A stretch of DNA of 52,040 bases from Sideroxydans sp. (GTDB lineage Bacteria > Pseudomonadota > Gammaproteobacteria > Burkholderiales > Gallionellaceae), in assembly GCA_027310725.1 (NCBI GenBank), contig DAIDAG010000074.1, positions 1 through 52,040 on the forward strand, read 5' to 3'. This document shows, piece by piece, positions 45,394 through 52,040 of this stretch. How positions within the stretch are numbered: the first letter of the stretch is position 1; each line of letters begins with the position of its first letter. Below the pieces are notes generated by a model. That model saw only the letters and a list, made by a program, of their open reading frames with translations. It made no database searches and was not told the origin of the DNA. The position numbers were made by a program, and so were the translations under genes.

Positions 45394-46284
45394 TTATTCG
45401 GCACCCTTTTCGGCGAACAGGCGGTCGAGCTGCTGCTCGTATGCGTGATAGCCGAGGTAATCGTAAAGCTCCATGCGCGACTGCATCTCGCCCAGGACCT
45501 TCTGTTGCGTGCCGTCGGCGAGGATGTGCTGGTACACGTTGAGCGCCGCCTTGCTCATGGCGCGATAGGCCGAGAGCGGATACAGCACCAGTTTGACGCC
45601 CACCCCGTTCAACTCTTCGGTGGTGAACAGCGGTGTCGCACCGAATTCGGTGATGTTCGCCAGTACCGGCACGCGCACGGCGCGGGTGAACTTGGCGTAT
45701 TGCTCCAGCGTGGTCATCGCTTCCGGGAAGATCATGTCGGCACCCGCTTCCGCGCAGGCCTGCGCGCGGTCGATGGCGGACTGCATGCCTTCCACGGCCA
45801 GCGCATCGGTACGGGCCATGATGACGAAACTTGAATCAACACGCGCATCCACAGCGGCTTTCACACGATCCACCATCTCACTTAAAGGCACGATGGCCTT
45901 GTTGGGGCGGTGGCCGCAACGTTTCTGCATCACCTGGTCTTCGATATGGAAACCGGCGGCGCCGGCCTGCGCGATCTCGCGCGTGGCGCGGGCGATGTTG
46001 AATGCGCCGCCCCAGCCGGTGTCGATGTCCACCAGCAGCGGCAGGTCGCTCGCGGCGGTGATGCGGCGCGTGTCTTCGCACACGTCATTCAATGTGGTGA
46101 TGCCCAAGTCGGGGATGCCGAGCGAGGAGGCTGCCACCCCGCCGCCGGAAAGATACAGCGCCTTGTGTCCGGTTTTCTGTGCCAGGATGGCACAGTAGGC
46201 AGTGACGGCTCCGACGACTTGCAGGGGATGGTTCTCTTCGACTGCGCGGCGCAGTTTCTGGCCGGGTGTGCTTGTTGTTTTCAT
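45394..46284 (-). CDS. prpB: 2-methylisocitrate lyase
   Basis: Splits 2-methylisocitrate into pyruvate and succinate, the last step of the cycle. The isocitrate-lyase family signature KRCGHR with its catalytic Cys is at about residue 120; [15 protein letters not shown] and FHIEDQ carry the magnesium ligands. The 296-residue length is normal. AGGAA precedes the ATG at 46284. It is the first enzyme gene after the regulator, 192 bases downstream of it. Confidence 0.95.
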   Translation of the reverse strand: MKTTSTPGQKLRRAVEENHPLQVVGAVTAYCAILAQKTGHKALYLSGGGVAASSLGIPDLGITTLNDVCEDTRRITAASDLPLLVDIDTGWGGAFNIARATREIAQAGAAGFHIEDQVMQKRCGHRPNKAIVPLSEMVDRVKAAVDARVDSSFVIMARTDALAVEGMQSAIDRAQACAEAGADMIFPEAMTTLEQYAKFTRAVRVPVLANITEFGATPLFTTEELNGVGVKLVLYPLSAYRAMSKAALNVYQHILADGTQQKVLGEMQSRMELYDYLGYHAYEQQLDRLFAEKGAE

Positions 46285-46476
46285 TTTCTGGTTCCTCAGT
46301 TTTTAGCTATCGGGAAAGACATGGATAGGGCGGCGAACCTTTGGCCATGTTTGGGACTAAAGGCATTGTCGAACCACGGGTAGCGCCTCGCCATACCTTG
46401 TTCTGCGCGCCGTTCCTTCCTTCGACAAGCTCAGGACGAACGGGATTGATGGTGGGGATGGACTCAAGAAACAAAC
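46285..46476. other. spacer between regulator and prpB with an interspersed repeat
   Basis: 192 bases without a gene. At 46411-46444 it carries TTCGACAAGCTCAGGACGAA flanked by CGTTCC/GAACG, a sequence I know as a widespread short interspersed (REP-like) palindrome of proteobacterial genomes. The spacer may also contain the prpB promoter. Confidence 0.5.
46411..46444. repeat. REP-like short interspersed repeat
   Basis: The core TTCGACAAGCTCAGGACGAA with imperfect flanking inverted ends (CGTTCC... and ...GAACG) matches a repeat family seen between genes in many proteobacteria. Only one copy is visible in this window, so repetitiveness here is from memory. Confidence 0.55.
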
Positions 46477-47157
46477 TCATGTTGCCTTCTCCTCTTTATC
46501 GATCATTTCACTGATGCTGCGCCACGCGCCCTGGATGTGGCGACGCATTAGTAACTCGGCCAGTTCGCCGTCGCGGTGTGCCAGTGCATCGACGATCTGG
46601 CGGTGTTGTTGCAGTGCGGGGCGGGTACGTTGGGCATTGCGGCTGGTGCGGTAACGGCACATGCGCAGCAATTGGTATTGTTCGCTGCCGAGCAGATGCA
46701 TCAGCATCTCGTTGCGGCTGCCGCGAACGATCTGGTAGTGGAAATCGAGGTCGCCCTCGCTTTGCGAATAGACCTTGCCGCCTTCCTGCTTGATCTGTTC
46801 TTCGTGACTGTCGAGCAGGGCGCTCAATTGGGCGATCTCGTCGTCGGTCATTTGCAGAGCGGCAATACGACAGGCCATGCCTTCCAGTGCTTCGCGCACT
46901 GCGTAGAGGTCGGAGAGTGTCTTGCGGTCCAGCACCACCACGCGTGCGCCGACGTTGGGAATGCGCTTGACCAGTCGCATGCCTTCCAGATGGCGCAAGG
47001 CCTCGCGCAACGGGCCGCGCCCCATGCCGAAGCTCTCGGCCAGCTCCGCTTCATTCAGTTTTTGGCCCTGGGCCAGCTCGCCGGTGACGATGCTGTGTGC
47101 AAGACGATGCGCTGCAACGTCTGCGAGAGTGCCTTGTTCTGGTTCCTTGAGTAGCAT
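46477..47157 (-). CDS. GntR/FCD-family transcriptional regulator of the prp operon
   Basis: A 226-residue repressor-type regulator. The N-terminal winged helix-turn-helix has ELAESFGMGRGPLREALRHLEG (about residues 37-58). The C-terminal FCD domain has the expected metal-binding His residues (DLDFHYQIVRGS and RRHIQGAWRSI). Its position at the head of prpBC-acnD-prpF-prpE makes control by 2-methylcitrate or another cycle intermediate likely (inference). TTGTCGACAA just upstream of the start is a typical FCD/GntR operator core, so it probably represses itself. A GGAG site precedes the ATG at 47157. Confidence 0.85.
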   Translation of the reverse strand: MLLKEPEQGTLADVAAHRLAHSIVTGELAQGQKLNEAELAESFGMGRGPLREALRHLEGMRLVKRIPNVGARVVVLDRKTLSDLYAVREALEGMACRIAALQMTDDEIAQLSALLDSHEEQIKQEGGKVYSQSEGDLDFHYQIVRGSRNEMLMHLLGSEQYQLLRMCRYRTSRNAQRTRPALQQHRQIVDALAHRDGELAELLMRRHIQGAWRSISEMIDKEEKAT

Positions 47158-47168
47158 CGAAAATCTCC

Positions 47169-47182
47169 GATTGTCGACAATC
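47169..47182. promoter_or_regulatory. GntR-type operator palindrome
   Basis: GATTGTCGACAATC is a perfect 14-base palindrome ending 12 bases before the regulator ATG (47157). It fits the TNGTNNACNA consensus of FadR/FCD-type GntR proteins. A related site, TTATGTCGACAAGA, lies around 47231-47244. Binding is inference from sequence and family. Confidence 0.65.
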
Positions 47183-47230
47183 TAGGCGAATACTAGCACT
47201 GTGAGCAGTAAAAAGTGCAAGTATTTTTAG

Positions 47231-47244
47231 ATTATGTCGACAAG
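47231..47244. promoter_or_regulatory. second GntR-type operator-like site
   Basis: TTATGTCGACAAGA shares the TGTCGACAA core with the palindrome at 47169-47182, about 62 bases away. Two such sites would allow cooperative binding upstream of the regulator gene. Confidence 0.5.
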
Positions 47245-47318
47245 ATTGCCGGTGTATAGGGAGTTTTATGCTTTGGGCAAGGCGGACAGAATGGTCTTTG
47301 TTGCTGATACAAAAGGCG

Positions 47319-47344
47319 AAAAAAAAGCCGACCCGGAGGTCGGC
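47319..47344 (-). terminator. terminator of the hydrogenase operon
   Basis: On the minus strand GCCGACC, a 4-base TCCG loop and GGTCGGC are followed by eight T. It lies about 20 bases after the hypC stop and separates the hydrogenase operon from the prp regulator. Confidence 0.9.
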
Positions 47345-47364
47345 AGGCTAGGAGAACAACTAAT

Positions 47365-47598
47365 CTATGCAGCTGCGGCCTGTCCGATCACTGCGCCGAG
47401 CAAGTCCAGCGTTTCCAGCGCCGCAGTGGGAGTGACGCGCTCGTAAGCGAAGCCGCCGGCCTGGACCAGCACGTAATCTCCCAGCGCCAGCGGGCCATCC
47501 ATCAGCATCAGGCTCACATCGCGCTGTTCGCCGAAGCATTCCACGGTGGCCATCTCGCCCGAAAGGGCGATGACGCGGGAGGGGATCGCCATGCACAT
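47365..47598 (-). CDS. hypC: hydrogenase assembly chaperone HypC/HupF family
   Basis: Small chaperone that carries the Fe(CN)2CO group and delivers it to the large-subunit precursor. The family's invariant N-terminus MCMAIP with the functional Cys2 is present, followed by the OB-like barrel (GDYVLVQAGGFAYERVT). The 77-residue length is normal. The gene lies 2 bases after the protease gene and before the operon terminator. Paralogues named HybG or HupF are equally possible. Confidence 0.93.
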   Translation of the reverse strand: MCMAIPSRVIALSGEMATVECFGEQRDVSLMLMDGPLALGDYVLVQAGGFAYERVTPTAALETLDLLGAVIGQAAAA

Positions 47599-47600
47599 GG

Positions 47601-48092
47601 TTATGCCGCCTTCCGCATGTTGTTTTTGACTGCCACACCCAGCTCGCGCAATTCCGTGACGACCAGATCCATCAGCTCCGGCAGCCGCGCTTCCACTTGC
47701 GGCGAGAGAGACATGGAGGTTTCCAGCGATACGGGCTCGACGCCGATCACGGTGACGCCGCCGGGCTGCTCGCCGATGAATGCCAGCGTGGCCAGCACAT
47801 CCGACAGCCCGATCTGGTGCGGCGACAGCTTGGTCTTGAAGAACACCGGAACCTGCTCGTCGGCCAGCCTGATGATGGAAGCCGGTGCCTTGCCGCCGCG
47901 CACCGCGTCGACGATGATGATGTGGTCGGCGTTCGACAGGTCTTCCAGCATCTCCATGCCCGTGGTGCCGCCGTCGATGACGACGACCTCGGGCGGAAGG
48001 ATGTAGTCGAGCTGCAACTTTTCAATGGCCCGCACCCCGATGCCTTCATCGGAGAGCAGGGTGTTGCCGACGCCGAGCACGATGATGCGCAT
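47601..48092 (-). CDS. hydrogenase maturation protease (HyaD/HybD family)
   Basis: Endopeptidase that trims the C-terminus of the large subunit after nickel insertion. It starts MRIIVLGVGNTLLSDEGIG, where the Glu binds nickel; the second acidic ligand is in VVVIDGGTTGMEM and the His in KLSPHQIGLSDVL. The 163-residue length is typical. The ATG at 48092 overlaps the large-subunit stop (TGATG). The frame continues upstream into the hydrogenase gene but is not coding there. Confidence 0.92.
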   Translation of the reverse strand: MRIIVLGVGNTLLSDEGIGVRAIEKLQLDYILPPEVVVIDGGTTGMEMLEDLSNADHIIIVDAVRGGKAPASIIRLADEQVPVFFKTKLSPHQIGLSDVLATLAFIGEQPGGVTVIGVEPVSLETSMSLSPQVEARLPELMDLVVTELRELGVAVKNNMRKAA

Positions 48093-49795
48093 CACAGCAC
48101 CTTCACCTGCACCACCGGATTGCCTTCGGCATCCAGCACATGCACGGCGCAAGCCAGGCACGGGTCGAACGAGTGCACCGTGCGCAATACTTCCAGCGGA
48201 CGCTCCGCATCGGCGACCGGGGTGTTCAGCAGCGACGCTTCGTACGGGCCGGGCACGTCGCCCTCGTTGCGCGGCGCGGCGTTCCAGGTGGTCGGAACCA
48301 CGCACTGGTAGTTGGTGATCTTGCCGTCTTCCAGCACCACCCAGTGCGACAGCACACCGCGCGGGGCTTCATGGAAGCCGACGCCCTTGACCTCGCCCTT
48401 GGGGAATACGGGCTTGTTGAAGGTGGCGGTGTCGCCCTTGCCGATGTTCTCCACCAGCAGGTTCCACTGGTTCGCCAGTTCGTCCACCTGCACCGCGCAA
48501 GAGACCGCACGGGCGGCATGGCGGCCGATGGTGGAGTGCACTGCGGCCAGCGGTATCTTGGTCTTTGCCAGCGAGCCTGCGGTATCCAGCACACCGTTCA
48601 GGTATTTCAATGTCGGTGCGTGATTCTGTGCAGCCATCGCCAGCACGCGCGACAGCGGGCCGACCTGCGCGGGATTGCCGTAGAAGGTGGGCGACTTGAC
48701 CCAGGAATATTTGCCGTCGTCCTGGAAGTCGGTGTAGTTCGGTTCGGTCTCGCCCTTGTACGGGTGCAACGCGCCCTTGCCGCCCTTGTACCAGGAGTGC
48801 TTGACGCTTTCCTGCACGCCGTCGCGGAAGTAGGCATCGTTGAACGAGTTGATCGGTTTGATGCTCGCCAGATCGCCGCCCTTGACGTAGCCGCCGGGCA
48901 GGGCGAACCGGGTGCCCTTGGTGTCGAGCGGCAGGTCCGGCACGCACAGGTAATCCGTCACGCCGGCGCCGATCTTGGTCCAGTCGGCATAGAACGCGCC
49001 GATCGCGGCCACGTCGACCAGGTAGACGTTCTTCACGAAGTCGCCCAGCTTGTCTATCCACTCCTTGACAGCAAGCAGGCGCTCTATGGTCAGCACCGAC
49101 TGCGAATCCAGCGCGATGGGGTTGGAAACGCCGCCCACGGCCATGTTCTGGATGTGCGGCGATTTGGAGCCGAGGATGCTGACGATCTTCGTGGCATAGC
49201 GCTGTATCTCCAGCGCTTGCAGGTAATGCGTGACGGCCAGCAGGTTCACTTCGGGCGACAGCTTCATCGCCGGATGCCCCCAGTAACCGTTGGTGAAGAT
49301 GCCGAGCTGGCCGGTGCCGACGAAACCGCTCAGGCGTTCCTTCACCTTGGTGAATTCCTGGCGGCTGTTGCCGTCCCAGCTGGACAGGCTCCCGGCGAGC
49401 GCTGCGGTCTTCGCCGGGTCGGCCTTGAGTGCGGAAACCACGTCCACCCAATCCAGCGCGGACAGATGGTAGAAGTGCACAATATGGTCGTGGATGGCAT
49501 GTGCCGTGATGATCATGTTGCGGATGTACTGTGCGTTGAGCGGCACTTCCATCTGCAGCGCGTTCTCCACCGCGCGTACCGAGGTGATCGCATGCACCGT
49601 GGTGCACACACCGCAGATGCGCTGGGTGATCGCCCAGGCGTCGCGGGCATCGTGACCCAGAAGTATCGTCTCGACGCCGCGCCACATCTGGCCCGATGCC
49701 CATGCCTTGGAGACTTTGCCGTTGTTCACTTCGCAATCGACGCGCAGGTGGCCTTCGATTCGGGTGATAGGATCGATCGTGATTCTTTTGCCCAT
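48092..49795 (-). CDS. hybC: [NiFe] hydrogenase large subunit (Hyd-2-like, group 1)
   Basis: Carries the NiFe active site that oxidises (or makes) H2, at the periplasmic face of the membrane. The nickel ligands are in RICGVCTTVH (about residue 60) and DPCLACAVH near the C-terminus. Cleavage after that His would remove a 15-residue tail (VLDAEGNPVVQVKVL), the job of the protease encoded next. DPITRIEGHLRVD at the N-terminus is the family start. The 567-residue length and the hybO-A-B-C order match E. coli Hyd-2. It has no Tat signal and is exported with the small subunit. Confidence 0.95.
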   Translation of the reverse strand: MGKRITIDPITRIEGHLRVDCEVNNGKVSKAWASGQMWRGVETILLGHDARDAWAITQRICGVCTTVHAITSVRAVENALQMEVPLNAQYIRNMIITAHAIHDHIVHFYHLSALDWVDVVSALKADPAKTAALAGSLSSWDGNSRQEFTKVKERLSGFVGTGQLGIFTNGYWGHPAMKLSPEVNLLAVTHYLQALEIQRYATKIVSILGSKSPHIQNMAVGGVSNPIALDSQSVLTIERLLAVKEWIDKLGDFVKNVYLVDVAAIGAFYADWTKIGAGVTDYLCVPDLPLDTKGTRFALPGGYVKGGDLASIKPINSFNDAYFRDGVQESVKHSWYKGGKGALHPYKGETEPNYTDFQDDGKYSWVKSPTFYGNPAQVGPLSRVLAMAAQNHAPTLKYLNGVLDTAGSLAKTKIPLAAVHSTIGRHAARAVSCAVQVDELANQWNLLVENIGKGDTATFNKPVFPKGEVKGVGFHEAPRGVLSHWVVLEDGKITNYQCVVPTTWNAAPRNEGDVPGPYEASLLNTPVADAERPLEVLRTVHSFDPCLACAVHVLDAEGNPVVQVKVL

Positions 49796-49818
49796 TTAGA
49801 TTCTCCTGATTGTTCTGA

Positions 49819-50994
49819 CTACTTGTTGCTTGCAACGGCGGCCGCTCCGGCCGTTCCCGGCAGGATAGGCAGGTAACGCACCAGCGCGATGTAACCCAGT
49901 ATCTCCAGCGCGATCATGCCGATGGAAACCATGATCTCCGGCACCGACGGGAAGTAATGCCAGCCCGGTCCGGTCTCGTAACCGACCAGGAAGGAATCGA
50001 TGCGCAGCAGGAAGCCGGCCAGCATCAGGCATACGGCAGCAATGAACAGCTTGGACGGGTTCCTGCGCGACTTGGGATTCGCCAGGATCACCAGCGGCGC
50101 GATGAACAGCGCGTTCTCTATCCAGAACATCAGGGTCTCGATGCGCAACTCGAACATGCTGCCGACCGCGCCGCGCACGATCAGGTCGACAAAGCGCACG
50201 ATCAGGTAAGCCGTCAGCATCCACAGCATCACCTTGGACAGCTTGCCCAGCAGCCGCATTTCCAGCGGACGCTTGAAGCCGGAAGAGGACAGGCATGCTT
50301 CGAAGATCACGACCGCGAAGCCGATGGCGAGCGCCGTCATCAGGTATAGCAGCGGCAGCAGCATCGTCTGCCACAGCGGGTGTATCTGGTAGCCGAACAC
50401 CACCAGCAAGGAACCCAGCGAAGACTGATGCATGGACGGAAGCAGAACGCCGAGCGCGATGATCAGGAACAGGAACTTGTTCAGCTTGCGCTTGACGTCC
50501 TTCAGGCCGAATTTTTCGAGAAAGGCCGGCGAGAACTCGATCCACATCACGACGATATAGGCCGTGATGCACACGGCCACCTCGAACATCACCGAGTTGA
50601 CCTGCGCATAGCCGGGCCAGAAGATGTGCCAGAAATTCCAGTAGCGGCCCAGGTCCAGCATCACGCCGGCACCGGCCAGCGTATAGCCGAACAGGCTCGC
50701 CAACAAGGCCGGGCGCACCATCGGGTGGTACTCGCCCTTGTTGAAGATATACACCAGCAGGGCCACGGAATAGCCGCCGCAGGCAAAGGCGGAACCGATC
50801 ACCACGTCGTACACCACCCAGATACCCCAGGGGTAGCCGTCGTTGATGTTGGTCACCGCGCCGAGGCCGAAGAAGAAACGCACGAGCATGATGAGCACGG
50901 CAAGCGCCACGAGCACCGCCAGGATCACGGTCGTCGGTGTGACGAACGATCCGCCGAGCGGGGCGGGAGCAGGATGGTTGTGAGAGGCAGACAT
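49819..50994 (-). CDS. hybB: hydrogenase membrane subunit HybB (NrfD family)
   Basis: Integral membrane subunit linking hydrogenase to the quinone pool. The 391-residue protein has about ten hydrophobic helices, starting with TVILAVLVALAVLIMLVRFF and GYPWGIWVVYDVVIGSAFACGG, the NrfD/HybB family pattern; YWNFWHIFWPG is a further block. I chose the ATG at 50994 because AGGAG lies 7 bases upstream. It lies 10 bases after hybA and 23 before hybC. Confidence 0.93.
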   Translation of the reverse strand: MSASHNHPAPAPLGGSFVTPTTVILAVLVALAVLIMLVRFFFGLGAVTNINDGYPWGIWVVYDVVIGSAFACGGYSVALLVYIFNKGEYHPMVRPALLASLFGYTLAGAGVMLDLGRYWNFWHIFWPGYAQVNSVMFEVAVCITAYIVVMWIEFSPAFLEKFGLKDVKRKLNKFLFLIIALGVLLPSMHQSSLGSLLVVFGYQIHPLWQTMLLPLLYLMTALAIGFAVVIFEACLSSSGFKRPLEMRLLGKLSKVMLWMLTAYLIVRFVDLIVRGAVGSMFELRIETLMFWIENALFIAPLVILANPKSRRNPSKLFIAAVCLMLAGFLLRIDSFLVGYETGPGWHYFPSVPEIMVSIGMIALEILGYIALVRYLPILPGTAGAAAVASNK

Positions 50995-51004
50995 CGATAT
51001 CTCC

Positions 51005-51982
51005 TTATTTCTTTTCATCGTCGGCGTCATCGTCATTCTTGACGTTGCGCTTGGCGACGAAGGACAGCACACCGAGGAAAGCCAGTGGCGCGATCAGCCC
51101 GCCATAGAGTGTGTGCTGCAGGGTTTCGGACCTGGACGCGAACGACTGGTCGGGCAGCGTGGGCATGCCCAGCTTGTCGAAAGGCACGGCGGAAAGCTTC
51201 AGCATCTGGGTGCCGCCGACTTCCTTCTCGCCGTAGATATGCGGGATATATTTCGCCGCTTTGGCCGTGTGCGGCGACTGGTCGTGCGTGTTGATGTTGC
51301 CGCGCGGGAAGGTCGCGTATTCGCCCGGCTTCATCGCCAGACGGCGCTGCGATTCGGCATGCAGGTCCTTCACCTTGCCGTACAGCGTCGCACCGGTCGG
51401 GCACACTTGCGCGCAGGCGGCATACTTGCCCTCGGGAATGCGCTGGCGGCACAACTGGCATTTGCTGATCTGCGGAATCGCCTTGTCGTACTGGAAGCGC
51501 GGCACGCCGAACGGGCATGCGGCCACGCAATAACGGCACCCGATACAGACATCCTTGTCGTAACCGACGATGCCGGTGACCGGATCCTTGGTCATCGCAG
51601 ACACCGGGCAGGCTGAAACGCAGGACGGATCGGCACAGTGCAGGCAAGAAACCTTCATGAACGCGAAGCCGTCCTTCTCGCTGTCCTTGTTCTCCGCAGT
51701 ACCGTTCTGGTACACCTTGATCACATTGAGCGTCTTGCCTGAAATGTCGAGCGGGGTGTCCCACAGATGATCTTCCGTGGAAAACTCCGGCGGCATGTCG
51801 TTGACTTCCTTGCAGGCGGAGACGCAAGCCTTGCAGCCGATGCACAGCGTGCTGTCGTACAGCAGCCCCAGTGCCTCGCCCGGCATGACCTTGTTTTCCC
51901 GCGCCTCGGCGGGTGCACCCGCTGCAAGCAAGGTGCCCCCGGCCAGCGCTCCCTTGAGGAAATCGCGCCGGCTGATGGTCAT
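51005..51982 (-). CDS. hybA: hydrogenase electron-transfer ferredoxin subunit HybA
   Basis: Periplasmic ferredoxin carrying electrons between the small subunit and HybB. A Tat signal is present (ISRRDFLKGALAGGTLLAAG, residues 3-22). Four Cys groups for [4Fe-4S] clusters follow: CIGCKACVSAC, CLHCADPSCVSACPV, CIGCRYCVAACPFG and CQLCRQR with a later CAQVCPTG. A C-terminal hydrophobic helix (LIAPLAFLGVLSFVA) anchors it. The 325-residue length is typical of HybA. AGGAA precedes the ATG at 51982, which overlaps the upstream small-subunit stop (ATGA). Confidence 0.94.
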   Translation of the reverse strand: MTISRRDFLKGALAGGTLLAAGAPAEARENKVMPGEALGLLYDSTLCIGCKACVSACKEVNDMPPEFSTEDHLWDTPLDISGKTLNVIKVYQNGTAENKDSEKDGFAFMKVSCLHCADPSCVSACPVSAMTKDPVTGIVGYDKDVCIGCRYCVAACPFGVPRFQYDKAIPQISKCQLCRQRIPEGKYAACAQVCPTGATLYGKVKDLHAESQRRLAMKPGEYATFPRGNINTHDQSPHTAKAAKYIPHIYGEKEVGGTQMLKLSAVPFDKLGMPTLPDQSFASRSETLQHTLYGGLIAPLAFLGVLSFVAKRNVKNDDDADDEKK

Positions 51983-52040
51983 GATGGGTTCCTTTCCTCT
52001 TGCTTCTTGTGCGCGTCGCCCTCGTCGAGCTTGACGTTCT
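51979..52040 (-). CDS. hybO: C-terminal end of hydrogenase small subunit (partial)
   Basis: Only the last 19 codons are in the window, read from 52038 down to the TGA at 51979-51981: a charged tail NVKLDEGDAHKKQEERNPS. The assignment rests on the position directly before hybA and the ATGA overlap; the tail has no motif. A cytoplasmic charged tail after a membrane anchor is typical of small subunits such as HybO. Confidence 0.65.
   Translation of the reverse strand, partial: NVKLDEGDAHKKQEERNPS

Noticed and set aside
48140..49876. 578-codon plus-strand open frame
   Set aside because: Antisense to hybC, which has complete nickel-binding motifs.

Overview
The window looks like the chromosome of a betaproteobacterium, most probably of the Nitrosomonadales/Gallionellaceae (Sideroxydans-like) group. 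The basis is indirect: a high-GC backbone, many c-di-GMP proteins, a periplasmic c-heme sensor, a CxxC outer-membrane barrel next to a TlpA thioredoxin, the AcnD/PrpF version of the 2-methylcitrate cycle and a Hyd-2-type [NiFe] hydrogenase. The species assignment is inference only.

Layout. 1-133 is the 3' end of an IS30-family transposase. 332-9353 (minus strand) is a carbon-storage and oxidative pentose phosphate cluster: glgP, tal, an amylo-alpha-1,6-glucosidase, zwf, pgl and a short-type gnd. Together they would turn glycogen into glucose-phosphates and then NAD(P)H. 9750-10741 holds a PepSY-like protein and a Gly/Tyr-repeat barrel protein. 11071-16115 (plus) has a 2OG-Fe dioxygenase, alanine dehydrogenase, cysK, cysM and an exported protein of unknown function. 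16147-17742 (minus) has a TlpA-type thioredoxin and a barrel protein. 18346-21325 (plus) pairs a membrane c-heme sensor (DUF3365/HAMP) with a Ser/Thr kinase fused to a class III cyclase-like domain. 21464-24264 has amiC, tsaE and divergent queG.

24322-28836 is accessory DNA at a tRNA-Lys(CTT) gene. The last 45 bp of the tRNA are repeated exactly at 26315-26359, next to the C-terminal remnant of a tyrosine integrase. The 2 kb between the repeats carries a small exported protein and a gene frameshifted by an 8-bp tandem duplication. A lipoprotein, a 40-codon small ORF and a second integrase scrap follow. 28700-29744 is a small stress-type gene group (frameshifted DUF5670-like, glycine-zipper, Cys/Ala-rich, CsbD).

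30839-36550 is a c-di-GMP block: PAS-PAS-GGDEF-EAL, an intact EAL protein, and a membrane PAS-EAL protein whose catalytic Asp pair is lost. An ankyrin membrane protein sits among them. An outer-membrane-like protein and a WbuC-type cupin follow. 38331-47157 (minus) is a complete 2-methylcitrate pathway (gntR-type regulator, prpB, prpC, acnD, prpF, prpE) for propionyl-CoA oxidation, with palindromic operator-like sites upstream of the regulator. 47365-52040 (minus) is a [NiFe] hydrogenase operon (small-subunit end, hybA, hybB, hybC, maturation protease, hypC) ending at a strong terminator.

The backbone genes are ordinary. The parts most worth a second look are the heme-sensor/kinase-cyclase pair, the decayed tRNA-Lys island, and a two-part sequence element shared upstream of glgP and the PepSY-barrel pair.
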